This document shows positions 53,758 through 64,000 of a stretch of 64,000 nucleotides of DNA, piece after piece. Both the position numbers and the translations under genes were made by a program. This DNA is from Entoloma clypeatum. Its lineage: Eukaryota > Basidiomycota > Agaricomycetes > Agaricales > Entolomataceae. Position 1 is the stretch's first letter; each line of letters starts with the position of its first letter. The stretch covers positions 1,426,001 to 1,490,000 of the forward strand of contig OY751495.1 of assembly GCA_963565915.1 (NCBI GenBank), written 5' to 3'. The notes beneath the pieces are model-generated. The model ran no database searches, was not told where the DNA came from, and worked only from the letters and a program-made list of their open reading frames with translations.

Positions 53758-56106
53758 ATGGAACACATTGATTTTATCGTTTTTCTGGGTTCCTTAACCA
53801 TTCTGTTCAGGCTTTACCGACGCTGGAACCGCTTCTCTGTTGCACACATCCCTGGACCTGAACCAGAATCTTTCTTTCTTGGTGAGACCCTTGTTGCCCC
53901 GTTTTAGACTCGTGAAAGACAAAACCGTTTCTGTCCAGGAAACTACCGAGAACTTTTCCAATCACAGGCAGGAGAGGTAGGTCTCTGCCGTTTTTGACGC
54001 CAACATGTCTTCAATTGGAAATAGGCTGAATTCAAATGGCAAACTAAATTTGGAGATATCGTCCGAGTAAAAGGTCCCTTGGGGGTGGGTTCCTCTGGTC
54101 CCTCGTGCTACCTAAGAGTCCCGAATGACAAACACCGACAGGCAGACCGCTTGCTCATATCGGATCCCAAAGCTATCCAATATATCTTCCAAAGCTCTGG
54201 TTACGACTTCCAGAAACAACCTGAGCGCCGTGAACTAGCCCGCGTTGTCTCTGGTAGAGGCATCATATGGGCCGATGGTACATTGCGACAATTCCACAAC
54301 GATAACGCCCTGACCTTTATCAGCTGATGTTCACAGAAGACACAAACGAGTATTACTTCCTGGGTTTTCCACGCCGGTAGTCAAGGGATGCATTCCTATT
54401 TTTTTTGCGCATGCCTCCAAGGTCTGTCGTTTTCGCGACTTGCAACAACGTCATCGGGAAGTAACCATTTCTACACGCCAAGCTCGCAACCCAGTGGAGA
54501 GACCAAATATCTGCATCAGCCGACCAGTCAGTTGTATTTGATATCCCTTCCTGCATTTCTCGCGCCGCTCTGGATGCTATTGGAAAAGGTAGGATAAAAC
54601 GATCTTCTCAACTGCGATCCTGCCCACTAATCAACACACGGACAGTGGCTTTCGATTATGAATTCGGGACATTAGACCACGACGATAATCCGCTTGGAAA
54701 TGCCTATATGAATTTGGTGTGAGTTCCATCCTCTGTCTAATGCAGTGATGTTATTCTTACTACTGACCTAGGCTCAACACATTCGGAGCACCGACAGCTG
54801 GCGACCTTTTTACCCGGGACGTCTTAGGTTATCTCCCACACTTCCTACGCGTCCTAATCGCAGATCATGCACCAAGCCCTAAATTAGAGCATGCTCGTAA
54901 TACGGCGAAACTAGGATCACAAGTCGCAAAGGAAATGGTTGACTTGAAGTCGGAAGGTCTGCTCAACGGCAAAGGTAGCAAGGACATCATGAGTTTGTTG
55001 CGTGAGTTAACACTCGCACTGCTCGCTTGCGGGCATCCTTGTGACTCCTTCCTTTCCCTGTCAAGTCAAAGCCAATGCGTCTGCAAACGAGAAGACGAGG
55101 TTGAATGAAGAAGAGCTCCTGTCTCAGATGCGGTTTGTAAAGCCATTGCAGGAATCAGTGTCGCGTCCTCATATTTATCAGGACCATCATATCGGCAGGC
55201 CATGAGACTACCGCAAACTCCCTCAGTTGGATGTTTCTCGAGTTGTCACGCAATCCCAAGATGCAGACGAAAATGAGGCACGAAATTAGAACCATGGAAC
55301 GAATAATACGGATGCGAGGGGACTCTGAATTCACGCCAGCAGATCTTGATGCCATGATCTATTTAAATGCATTCATCAAAGTAACAAATACTTTTTCTTG
55401 CTTTGATGTGCTTATGACTGACCAGACAAAAGGAATCGCTACGATTCCATCCCACTACTCTTGTATTGTACCGCCAAGCTGTGAAGGATGACATCTTGCC
55501 TCTTTCGAACCCCATCCGCACCACGACCGGCAAAAAGCTCGGTGCCCTTCCCATCCCGAAGGGCCTTCGAATTATGACCTCGATCAGTGCTTATAACAGG
55601 TACTCCCATGGCTAATGTCAATTCAGAAAAACTTATCGTTGACATTTTGAAAGAAATAGAGACTTGTTTGGAGAGGATTCTCACATCTTCGACCCAGAAC
55701 GTTGGCTGGATTCACGCGTCCAAAAATCAACTGCCGTAGGCGTTATAGGAAACCTGTACGTACTAAGCTGCCCTTGATGTTCTGGCTGATCCTTCCTTCC
55801 ATTATACTAGCATGACATTTTCTGGTGGTGTCCGGTTCGTGTTCGAATTGCTCTTGGTCACATTCCAAATTGATATAACCGTCTCATATTCATAGATCAT
55901 GCATTGGATGGAAGTTCGCCATAGCAGAAATACAGGCGTTTCTGGCTGAGTTGGTAGGTTCATTTGAGTTTGAACTCACACCAGAAGCGCAGAAGGTCAG
56001 GAGAGAAGCAGCGCTTGTGATGATCCCTGTAATAGAGGGACAGTTGGAGAAAGGAGGACGACTTCCGCTGCGGGTTGGAATTGCGTCACGGGAAGAGGAT
56101 TCTTGA
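53758..56106 (+). CDS. Cytochrome P450 monooxygenase
   Basis: A many-exon gene (about 13 exons, all introns GT-AG, 45-70 bp) whose pieces join without stops. The N-terminus MEHIDFIVFLGSLTILFRLY is a membrane anchor followed by the proline hinge HIPGPEPESFFLG. The exons give GDIVRVKGPLG, DRLLISDPKAIQYIFQSSGY, ADADVHRRHKRVLLPGFSTP, DYEFGTLDHDDNPLGNAYMN, the I-helix TIISAGHETTANSLSWMFLE, ExxR as ESLRFHP (after an intron ending gacaaaag), DPERW, and the heme-binding FSGGVRSCIGWKFA with Cys as iron ligand. It ends EGQLEKGGRLPLRVGIASRE. It is an ER-bound haem oxygenase using a separate reductase; the substrate cannot be read from the sequence. It resembles the large mushroom P450 families used in xenobiotic and secondary metabolism. 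No biosynthetic cluster is beside it. Confidence 0.88.
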
Positions 56107-56666
56107 CTTTTGGGATGAATCCCACCACTTGCATTGCTCCTTCGACAATAATACTGTACAAGTATCGCTATCCTATGACACGCTGTGAAGAACAGCCAGC
56201 CTTGGCATAAGTCTATAGAGATAAGTCACTTCTTACCCAGCTAGCCTTGTCACTGCTAGCACTGCTGAAAGTCATACATTATGCATGGAACATGGCTCGT
56301 TCATTCCACAAAATACGGCCTGCTGGGGTCGTCAGGGAAACGACCGGTCCGTGACTATCAAAAGTCGTTTTGTAGAAGAACACCATCTTGATATAAACAC
56401 CTTCCTCCGTCGGGACGCTGTGCGCCCTGTTCGATAACTTTTTTTCTTCCATTGGTCGCCAAGTCCAAGCTTGAAGCTTGATCCTCGAAGGAGCTGCGTC
56501 CGCATCATGTACAGCTCATTCCACTTTTTGATTGAAGCAATCCCCAACCTGAGGTTGGCAGGTATCGATGAATGCAGGGCATTCGGTTTAACCCAGGTTG
56601 GAAGGCTCATGCAGGTTCGTCCTATCTCACCTTCATGGTCTGATACGGGGTGTCAATTGATGGTCA
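56107..56666. other. Intergenic P450 - unknown ORF
   Basis: About 560 bp. A possible upstream exon of the next ORF (ATG at about 56508, MYSSFHFLIEAIPNLRLAGI, donor gttcgt) cannot be confirmed. Nothing else is seen. Confidence 0.4.
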
Positions 56667-57437
56667 ATGAAGCTCATTTTGCTCGCAAACCTAGGCGCAA
56701 AAATGTGGAAGTACATGGTCCTACAGGTTGGCCCAATGGAGAACTCCAACTCGATTTCAGTAGACCAAGATGCAGCGTCCGACACCTCGCCGCAAGTTCC
56801 CAAAGAGCTGCAGGTGGAGCGACCGCGACGGGCTTCAGACATACGACGTGGCCGGGACGCTCCTTTCCCCGTCGCACCTCCCGCTCGGCACCCACAGACA
56901 CACAGCTTGAAGCCCCAAGCAGCACCGCGTTGCTCGTTGTCTCGCAGATATTGTCCTTCCCCTACTGGCTGTGACGACCTGGACAAAGACCTCCGGACGG
57001 ATTATTGGAGAGGACGCACGCTGCAGAGGGACTCTCGGCCGAAGTTGGTTCGAAGCGACTCACGAACCATATCACCCATGCGCATTATCCAGATCGATAG
57101 CGGGGAAGATGGGAGTGGTAAATGTTCAAGAAGGTCCTCCTATCGAGACACGAGACTTCTACGCATTCCCCCGTTTCCGTTGCCTCATCGGGTGATGCAG
57201 ATTCCTGTGTCCGAAGCTAGATTCAGGCTTCCAGACGAGAAACATGCCAAGAACGAGCCCAGTCCTGGCCCACCTCTCTCACCTCCTCTTGATCTTCCGC
57301 CCAGGGCTTCAGATGATTGTGCCAGCGATGGCGACCTGATGCATTTTAGGAACAAGCAGGTGGTGGTACGAGAGAAGCTTCGGAAACGTCCTCCACCACT
57401 TCCATTCGGCGAATATCTGTTGGTCTCGCCATCGTAG
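56667..57437 (+). CDS. Hypothetical protein, Arg/Ser/Pro-rich
   Basis: An ORF of 256 codons. I recognise no family. It is hydrophilic, rich in Arg, Ser, Pro and Asp, and likely disordered: RPRRASDIRRGRDAPFP, GSGKCSRRSSYRDTRLLRIP, PSPGPPLSPPLDLPPRASDD. It ends VREKLRKRPPPLPFGEYLLV, the most ordered-looking part. It has no signal peptide or clear membrane segment. The Met at 56703 (MWKYMVLQVGPMENSNS) is an alternative start, and an upstream exon is possible. It converges with the TPR-CCCH gene, with about 37 bp between the stop codons. Length and the absence of stops in a composition-neutral region favour a real gene. Confidence 0.45.
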   Translation: MKLILLANLGAKMWKYMVLQVGPMENSNSISVDQDAASDTSPQVPKELQVERPRRASDIRRGRDAPFPVAPPARHPQTHSLKPQAAPRCSLSRRYCPSPTGCDDLDKDLRTDYWRGRTLQRDSRPKLVRSDSRTISPMRIIQIDSGEDGSGKCSRRSSYRDTRLLRIPPFPLPHRVMQIPVSEARFRLPDEKHAKNEPSPGPPLSPPLDLPPRASDDCASDGDLMHFRNKQVVVREKLRKRPPPLPFGEYLLVSPS

Positions 57438-57474
57438 CTCTGGAAGATGAGCAGAGGAGATATGGACCCATAAC

Positions 57475-59542
57475 CTCATAGGGAAACTAACTGTTTGGTC
57501 CTACGCTTGTCTGAGTCTTGGATATAACGGCTGTGCCTGTCCTTTGTTTCGAACCAGTATATATTTCTGAGAATGTCGAGCTTAAAACGTTCGAGCAGGT
57601 CAGTCGGTTCTTGACCGGAGAGGAAGTCGAGCATGTTGTCAAAGAGGTTGGGGGGTGAAGCTTTTGCTTTTCTGGAGACTTGAGTAACTTTGGCAGTGGA
57701 GGTGGCGTGGCCGAGGTGCTAGACTTGGCAAGGCCTGAGTACAACCCGGACCCATACCTTCAAGAAAGACCCAACGAAGTTTCTCGTCACTTACAATTGC
57801 ATTCAACCCTCTTGTTATGAAAGAAATGGAAGTTCGAGGTTAATGTGCATACATACTCAAAGCCAAGTGATATGCTGTAAACCGCGGAAAACATTGAAAT
57901 GGGTTCAGTAGATGGATAAAGAACATAGCAATCATGGAATATTGATGCAAGAGATGTGTATGGGAGTGATGGAGGGGGGCAAATGCAGCAAGTCGATTTC
58001 ATGTCCGTGAGTTAATGTTGTGGTTATGAATGTTACAGAGTTAGTCCTTTCAAAATAGGCTATATTGTTCTTGTCAGAACGACATAAACGAGGCAAACAA
58101 ACATGACGTACGGGAGCACCAGTCTCCCGAGGTTTCACTCCCTGTGACAACGAGTCATGCACCTCGTTATCTCCTCTATTCATCGTTCTCTCCTCCGTTT
58201 CAGCGTCTATATTCAACTGGTTGGACGATTGATGACCATTGTTGTTGGAGCGTTTCCCTTCCGTGTTGTTTTTCTTGCTTTGCTTTCCAACTTCATCCTT
58301 TTTCTTTCCCCCTCTGGCCTTTTTGGCCTTCGTCTCCAATTTGCGCAAGAGCGTGTCAAGTGCTCTCTGCTCCTTGGCATTCTTCTCCGCCATCTCTAGG
58401 ACACCCCTCACCTTCTTGATCTGCCGTTCGTCATTCCACCAGCCTTGGGTTGTCGGCAGATCTTCCTTTGAATGAGCGTATATACATTTGACAGCTCCAA
58501 ACTTGCAGGAAGAGAGGAGATAATAGATGCAGACATTTTTCCCCCTGGATAGATTTCGTCAGTGGTGATCAAAAACGAAATGTAACAAGGTGCGAACAAA
58601 TTATCTCTTACGCTCCTTTCATCTGGTGCATGTGAGTAGACACAATCATTTCCGCGAGCACATCCTTCGTGGTTGTAAAAGCGGCACGGGATGCCGTTGC
58701 CAATATGGTTGCAATCACTAGAGTCGGATACCGATGCGAGTTCAAGCTTATCGTCATTGTAGCGCGGGAAGTCAAAATCGATATCTTGTGAGTTCTCTCG
58801 CAGGACGACCAGGGGCTCGTCGATTCGAAGTTCCCCCAGCTTAGTGCTTGCTCCAAGAAGTTTCACGACAGCTGAAAGAGATATTTGGGCATCGGCATGA
58901 CTAGGATCGTGCTTCAAAACTGTTTCGAAATCTGGAAACGTAAACCGACCGCGAATCTTTGACCTGAGATATGCATACCGAGCTTGGCTGCCGGCAGAAG
59001 TCTCTGTTCGAGCCTTGCGACTCCCCGACTATAGCGCGCTTGGAGCGACTTTGGTTCAAGGGATAAGGCCCGTGTGGCAGCGTGCGTGGCTTCCACATAA
59101 CTGTACGAGTTCAAAAAAATAGAAGGGTTCGAGAGAGAAACGATCCGTACAGTTCACACTTCAGGTATGCAGCAGTAAGCTTCAGATAATATGAAGAATT
59201 TGACGACCATAAATTCGTCGCGTTAACGTAGTTCGCACATGCGCCAGCGTAGTCCCGAATTTCTACAAGCGCGTCACCCTAAAGCACGGTCGTAACTTGA
59301 GGACATCAAATATAGAACAGTGGTATGCGTACAGCTTTACAGAGATCCTCCGCCAGAGCGTGATTCTTCTCTTTGCGTTCCATGCGCTCAAGAGCTCGGT
59401 CTGCGAGAGCTTTCTCTCGCGTTTTCTTTTGCTCCTCTGGGGAGATTGTCGTTATGATCGTGATTTGTGTTGTGTCGGAAATTTCGCCGGTATCAGGCTC
59501 GGTTTTGGGGTCATTTCGAAGTATATCCTGAATAATAGACAT
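57475..59542 (-). CDS. TPR and CCCH zinc-finger protein
   Basis: A multi-exon minus-strand gene. It starts at 59542 with MSIIQDILRNDPKTEPDTGE, then EEQKKTREKALADRALERME. TPR-like exons follow (GDALVEIRDYAGACANYV; YVEATHAATRALSLEPKSLQ; ARYSRGVARLEQRLLPAAKL), then KHDPSHADAQISLSAVV. Two CCCH fingers follow: CRFYNHEGCARGNDCVYSH (C-x7-C-x5-C-x3-H, about 58650) and CIYYLLSSCKFGAVKCIYAH (C-x7-C-x6-C-x3-H, about 58500). Next come DLPTTQGWWNDERQIKKVRG and a long Lys/Glu coiled coil (RALDTLLRKLETKAKKARGG). The 3' exons are less certain; the last probably reads NMLDFLSGQEPTDLLERFKL to the stop at 57475. CCCH fingers bind RNA, and TPRs bind proteins, so a role in mRNA control is an inference. Confidence 0.7.
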
Positions 59543-60559
59543 GGATAGGATAGTGATGAAGGAAGAGAACAGGTCAAAGGCTTTGTTACCGTGGATCAGG
59601 CACGTGAGTGAGGTTCCACCTGTTTGTGGATGAGCTTGAGCCTTGAGGCGCCCTTGAGGTCGACCCAGACGGCGACTTGGAGGAACTCGAGGAGACTGGT
59701 TCTACTCAAGTTTCACTGTAGGAAAAGTCCCGATCAACATGACGAACCGTCGACTTCCATGCTACCTGGCCCCTCGCTGTTTGCGTCCTCGTCGGAAATT
59801 TCGATTTGGCTTCTTGCGGCACGGCGATTCCCGCAATCCTGGGTCTGCGCTCACGGCCATAAAATTGAACCACCATAATTCGATAACCTGGGACCTTGGT
59901 GTTTACTCATCACGGCTAGCTATGTGAATTCGGTACACTTGGTTTGGGTGAACTGGATTACAGGTCATACCGGTCATCCTCGCCATCCTCGGCACATCAA
60001 ATACCTTGGATTTTTCGCCTTCTTCTCTCATTACTCATAGGGCCTGGTGTCGTGGGGAGATACTAGGACGCACTAGGTGATTACGAGTCGAAACGTCAAG
60101 CTGCCAATATGACGGGGACGGGTTATCAGTGTCATCGAGGAACACACTCGGCAAAGAGGCAATTCCGCTGTGCTTCGCTTCTTGATCGATGATCCTTCAT
60201 GACAGACATCTTGGTCAGCTAGAGTTCAGGGTAAAACTCCTCAATACGAGGGTTTGCTCCATATCTGTCTTCAAATGATGCTCATTTCTGCTCCCAATCT
60301 CTCTTCTCATCCTCACTGCCGCAGAAACTGCACCTGTCAATGGCAAGTCCGCTATGGCCGTACACCGCGTCGTTTCAGGTCAAGTTACCAATCCGTCGAT
60401 ATACCGGCATAAGTTAGGTAAATGCTGACGCACAGATGGCCATCGGGCGCTCCAACGCACTTGTCATCAAGACAAGGCCCTCGCCTCATTTCTTTTATAA
60501 AGCTGCCTCACTTGCGGAGTCGTTCAATCGCCCTCCCTCCTTCCCCACTTAGGTACGAC
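59543..60559. other. Intergenic region (divergent promoters)
   Basis: About 1 kb between two divergent genes. The short ORFs 59624-59927 look non-coding. I see no RNA gene. It should hold both promoters. Confidence 0.5.
60493..60502 (+). promoter_or_regulatory. TATA box of the cupredoxin gene
   Basis: ttttataaag lies 58 bp before the ATG at 60560 and is followed by a pyrimidine-rich stretch (ccctccctccttcccc) typical of a strong fungal promoter start region. Confidence 0.5.
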
Positions 60560-61571
60560 ATGCAATTCAAGCTCGCCGCCCTTTCTATCCTTTCGTCTGC
60601 CTTGGCTGTCGCAGCCCAAGATGTCGTACGTTCCCTATCTTCAAAATATACCGTCCCCCCTACTGACATATTCATAAAGGTCGTTCTAGTCGGTTCCACC
60701 CCCGATGCTCCAGGCGGCGGTTTCTTCCAGTATATCCCTCCTACAATCAACGCTACGAATGGCACAACCATCACCTTCAAATTCACTGGCACGTAAGTCC
60801 TCACTGTGAAATCAAATGAATCGTCCAGACGCCGATATAATGTCTATGTACAGACCTGGCAACCACACCATAACCCAGTCCTCGTTCGCAAACCCTTGCT
60901 CTCCGCTTGCGGGTGGTTTCGATTCTGGCTACGTCTACATTCCTCCAAGCAACGTCTCCCACACACCTGAATGGAACCTCACTGTTACCGACGACTCCCA
61001 ACGTAAGTTGATGGACACATGTCTACGATCCTGTACGAGTAAACTGATTCCATACCCAGCCATCTGGTTCTTCTGCAAACAACTTCTTCCCACACCTCAC
61101 TGCCCCGCCGGTAAGCGATCGAACCCTCATTCAGTTACAGGCCTGTTGTTCTAAACGTGTTACTCATCCCATGTAGGCATGGTCGGGGCCATCAATCCCC
61201 CTACGAGCGGTAACACCTTCGAAGCGTTCCGTAATGCCGCTAGGAACTTCAGAGGAACCATCAGTGTACGTCGAACCTTCTCCATTCTGATAGAGAAACA
61301 TGTTGCTGACCCTTTTGTCCAGCAAGCCGAGGGCGGTCTGGTCGGCAGCGGCGCTTCTGCGTCTGTCCTACCTGGCCCTATCACTGAAGGAGCATCGTTT
61401 TACACCGCTCCAGCAGCCACCAACACTGCTCCCGGCGCCTCTGCTGCGTCGTCAACACCTAGTAGCAAAAGTGGAGGCAGCTACCCGAGCGGAGCACTGA
61501 GCCTCGGCGTCAACTCATTCTTGTTGACCGTGTGTGGAGCTCTTCTCGGCGGCGCCTTGGTTCTGGCTTGA
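60560..61571 (+). CDS. Secreted cupredoxin-like, probably GPI-anchored protein
   Basis: Six exons. MQFKLAALSILSSALAVAAQ is a signal peptide. The cupredoxin fold follows: VVLVGSTPDAPGGGFFQYIP, NATNGTTITFKFTG|TPGNHT, SSFANPCSPLAGGFDSGYVY, PIWFFCKQLLPTPHCPAGMV. Candidate copper ligands are the His of GNHT, the Cys of FFCKQ, the His of PHC and the Met of AGM. After FRNAARNFRGT comes a Ser/Ala/Gly-rich stalk (APGASAASSTPSSKSGGSYP) and a hydrophobic tail (FLLTVCGALLGGALVLA) that fits a GPI-anchor signal. Such proteins are common at the mushroom cell surface; some are thought to bind copper, but many have lost ligands. The start is supported by the signal peptide and by the TATA box. Confidence 0.85.
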
Positions 61572-62017
61572 ACATTCGTAGTTGAGGTTGGAGGACTTAG
61601 ACTAAAAGGGTTTTGCTCGGACGATGTAACGTTTCATGCCGTTGACTGTGCACGGCGTTCGTAACTTGTATTGATTCAAAATGTGCTACTTTGACTCAAA
61701 ATCATCATTTTGAATTGTAATTGGAGGACTGTTCATTTGTGGCATTGAAACAGTAATAATGTCTTGTCTGTGGTCACACGGGCAGATTGAAAACATGGGT
61801 GGAGTGAGTGGTGGTTGATATTCGCCATATCCTAACCAAGTATAAATGAATATAAAGACAACTACGATAACAACTATGCAGTAGAGGGGCGTGGGGGTAA
61901 ATGCAGCAGAGATAACAAGAGATAGATCATGACGGAGCTCAACCAGGTGTGAGGTTAACATGACGCACATTCACTAAACGTGAACGAAAAAGCTAATCCT
62001 CCACGACAGGAGCCACC
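61572..62017. other. Intergenic cupredoxin - HSP60 (convergent)
   Basis: About 450 bp of 3' flanks. No feature recognised. Confidence 0.5.
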
Positions 62018-63984
62018 TCAGAAGCCTCCCATACCGCCCATGCCTCCCATACCACCCATACCACCACCCATGCCAGCAGGTGCCTTCTCCTCCGGCGCAT
62101 CCACAACACAGCACTCGCTTGTGGTCAAAAGACTTGCGACACCGCTCGCATCCACAAGCGCGGTCCTCACGACCTTCAGGGGATCAACGATTCCACTCTT
62201 GATCATGTCCACGTATTCTCCCTTCGCAGCATCATAGCCCCACGAGAACTTGTCAGGGCTGCCGTACTGGTTAAGAAGCGTCCCCACAATCACACTGCTC
62301 TCCTCTCCTGCGTTGTTCAAGATGGCGCGTGCGGGGCCTGTGACGGCTCGGCGGATGATGGCAACACCGAGTTCCTGGTCGAAGTTTTGTGTAGAGATGG
62401 GTACGGCGTCGGCCGAAACGGGGGAAGAGGCGGAGCCAGCGCCGCTGCCGGGAGAGGTGGTAGCGAGCATGAGACTGGCTTTGAGAAGGGCGACGCCGCC
62501 TCCGGGAAGGATCCCCTCCTCCACTGCGGCGCGGGTGGCGTTGAGGGCATCATCATACCTGTCCTTCTTCTCGCCGACCTCAACCTCGCTGGAGCCCCCG
62601 ACCTTGATGACAGCGACACCACCACTGAGCTTGGCAAGACGCTCTTGCAGTTTAGTGCGGTCGAAGTCGGATGTAGTCGGGTCAGCAATGATGGAGCGAA
62701 TCTGCTCACAACGGGCTTGGATGGCATCTTTGGATCCTTCGCCGTTAAGAATAATGGTATCGTCCTTGGTGATGGTGATCGACCCGGTCGAACCTAGGAG
62801 GTCCGAGGTAGCGCGCTCGAGTTTGATGTCGAGCTCGTCGGTGAAGACCGTTCCGCCAGTGAGAATGGCAAGGTCGCCCAAGATGGACTTGCGGTTGTCA
62901 CCGAAGCCGGGGGCCTTGACGGCGGTAACTTGGAGCTGTCCACGGAGCTTGTTGAGGATACATGCTGCAAGGGCTTCACCGTCGACGTCTTCTGCAATGA
63001 TGACTAGTGGTCGGCGGGCTTGTGCGGCAGCCTCAAGGGAAGGAATGATATCTTGGAGGAGGGAGATCTTCTTTTCACTAAGAAGAATGAGAGGCTTCTC
63101 AAATTCAACCTTCTGGGCCTTGACATCGGTGACGAAATAGGGAGAGATAAAACCCCGGTCAAAGCGCATGCCTTCTGTGATTTCAATTTCATCATCAATC
63201 GTCTTACCCTCCTTGACGGTGATGACACCTTCCTTGCCAACCTTTTCCATGGCTTGGGCAATGAGGTTACCGACATGGGTATCACCGTTAGCAGAGATGG
63301 TCGCTACTTGAGCAATCTCGGCTGTGGTAGTGATGGTCTTTGTCTGAGCAGAAAGGAATTCTACGACGCGGTCGACAGCCGCTTGGGACCCTCGGCGGAG
63401 GTCCATGGGGTTACAGCCAGCAGCAACGTTCTTGACACCCTCGGAGTAGATGGCACGAGCAAGGACGGTCGCTGTTGTTGTTCCATCACCCGCAACCTCG
63501 TTCGTCTTTTGAGCAACATCCTGGACGAGACTACGGGAGGCTGGTCAGGAATTATGTCACTTCAAAGTCTTGAATACTACGTACCGAGCCCCGAGATTTT
63601 CGAACTTGTCCTGAAGCGTTATTGACTTGGCGACAGTAACACCGTCTGCCAAGGATAAACAGGTCAGGAATGAAACAAAGGAAGTCAAGAGTAAACGTAC
63701 CCTTTGTAATTTTGGGACCACCGAAGGATTGTTCGATGATGACGTTGCGTCCTGGCAAGCTGCGTTAGCATGACCCGGGGCACATACAGCCTCTTGGGCA
63801 CACCTTTGGGACCCAGAGTGACTTGGACGGCGTTGGCAAGGACGTCAACACCCTTCAGAATTGAAGCACGTCCCTCATTGGAAAACTTAATTTCTTTATG
63901 AGCACCACGAGTCAACGAGGGCTTTGCTGCCTTTGCTGCAGCACGTCGGAGAGACCGAGAGGACGCAGTAGACAGACGGTGCAT
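62018..63984 (-). CDS. HSP60: Mitochondrial chaperonin HSP60 (GroEL family)
   Basis: Four exons on the minus strand (63984-63804, 63751-63701, 63645-63585, 63530-62018) give 601 residues with no frame error. [20 protein letters not shown] is a mitochondrial presequence (Arg-rich, no acids). The chaperonin follows: [40 protein letters not shown], the ATP site [55 protein letters not shown], and [19 protein letters not shown]. It ends in the Gly-Met repeat [14 protein letters not shown] typical of group I chaperonins. Splicing needs the acceptors ttgccag (63752-63754 side) and cccgtag; the nearer AG choices would give stops. It forms the double ring that folds matrix proteins with HSP10. The promoter lies past the right edge. 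Confidence 0.96.
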
Positions 63985-64000
63985 TTTTTGGTTGGAAGGA

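Noticed and set aside
62250..63140. A 296-codon plus-strand ORF
   Set aside because: It is the antisense shadow of HSP60, whose codon usage keeps the opposite frame open.
1..64000. CRISPR arrays, bacterial operons, rRNA or complete tRNA genes
   Set aside because: The sequence is fungal nuclear DNA; I found no regularly spaced repeats of that kind and no complete RNA gene by eye.

Overview
The window is from a filamentous basidiomycete, most probably an Agaricomycete. The evidence is the dense short GT-AG introns (about 45-60 bp), the mushroom-type protein families (long basidiomycete ATG4, TMEM19, cupredoxin/GPI protein, many-exon P450) and the mixture of Ty3/Gypsy chromoviruses with Ty1/Copia elements. 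I cannot name the species from sequence alone.

Layout. Positions 1-20,700 are a retrotransposon graveyard: the 5' end of a minus-strand Copia element (1-507) cuts Gypsy-A (508-5317); then come a minisatellite (about 5460-5815), a relic of a Tc1/mariner-like transposase (about 5904-6200) and a long minus-strand chromovirus, Gypsy-B (6201-19818). The 5' LTR of Gypsy-B was hit by a Gypsy-A family LTR (TSD tgata), which was itself hit by a complete Copia-B element (12838-19591, TSD ccgac). A broken unknown gene (19819-20640), TMEM19 and glycogen synthase follow. A 200-N gap at 24942-25141 separates two practically identical 8,961-bp blocks (15981-24941 and 25142-34102). The left contig's end equals the right contig's start, so the second TMEM19, glycogen synthase and Copia copies are almost certainly an unmerged contig overlap, not a biological duplication.

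Positions 34103-42229 are an ordinary housekeeping block: ribosomal protein uL23 (RPL25), mitochondrial uS10, a PDK/BCKDK-family mitochondrial kinase and ATG4. Positions 42536-51327 hold an unknown minus-strand gene broken by a solo LTR (42744-43212, TSD ctcac) and flanked or broken upstream by a complete chromovirus, Gypsy-C (44720-51327, TSD gaagt). After about 2.4 kb without genes come a cytochrome P450, an unknown ORF, a TPR plus CCCH zinc-finger gene, a secreted cupredoxin-like GPI protein and mitochondrial HSP60 at the right edge.

The most unusual biology is in the retroelements. (i) Every Gypsy-type LTR here carries a TATA box 32-34 nt upstream of an 11-mer. In the three families with a preserved PBS this 11-mer is the exact reverse complement of the PBS two bases after the LTR, which is the signature of Tf1-type self-priming. 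(ii) Both Copia elements have a PBS matching the anticodon arm of initiator tRNA-Met, as in half-tRNA priming of Drosophila copia. (iii) Copia-B carries a 278-codon ORF upstream of gag, starting in the LTR and reading through the PBS, that predicts a membrane protein with a Cys-rich zinc-binding-like region and a PPxY motif. (iv) Gypsy-B and Gypsy-C share a small extra ORF between pol and the 3' LTR. I do not recognise either extra protein.
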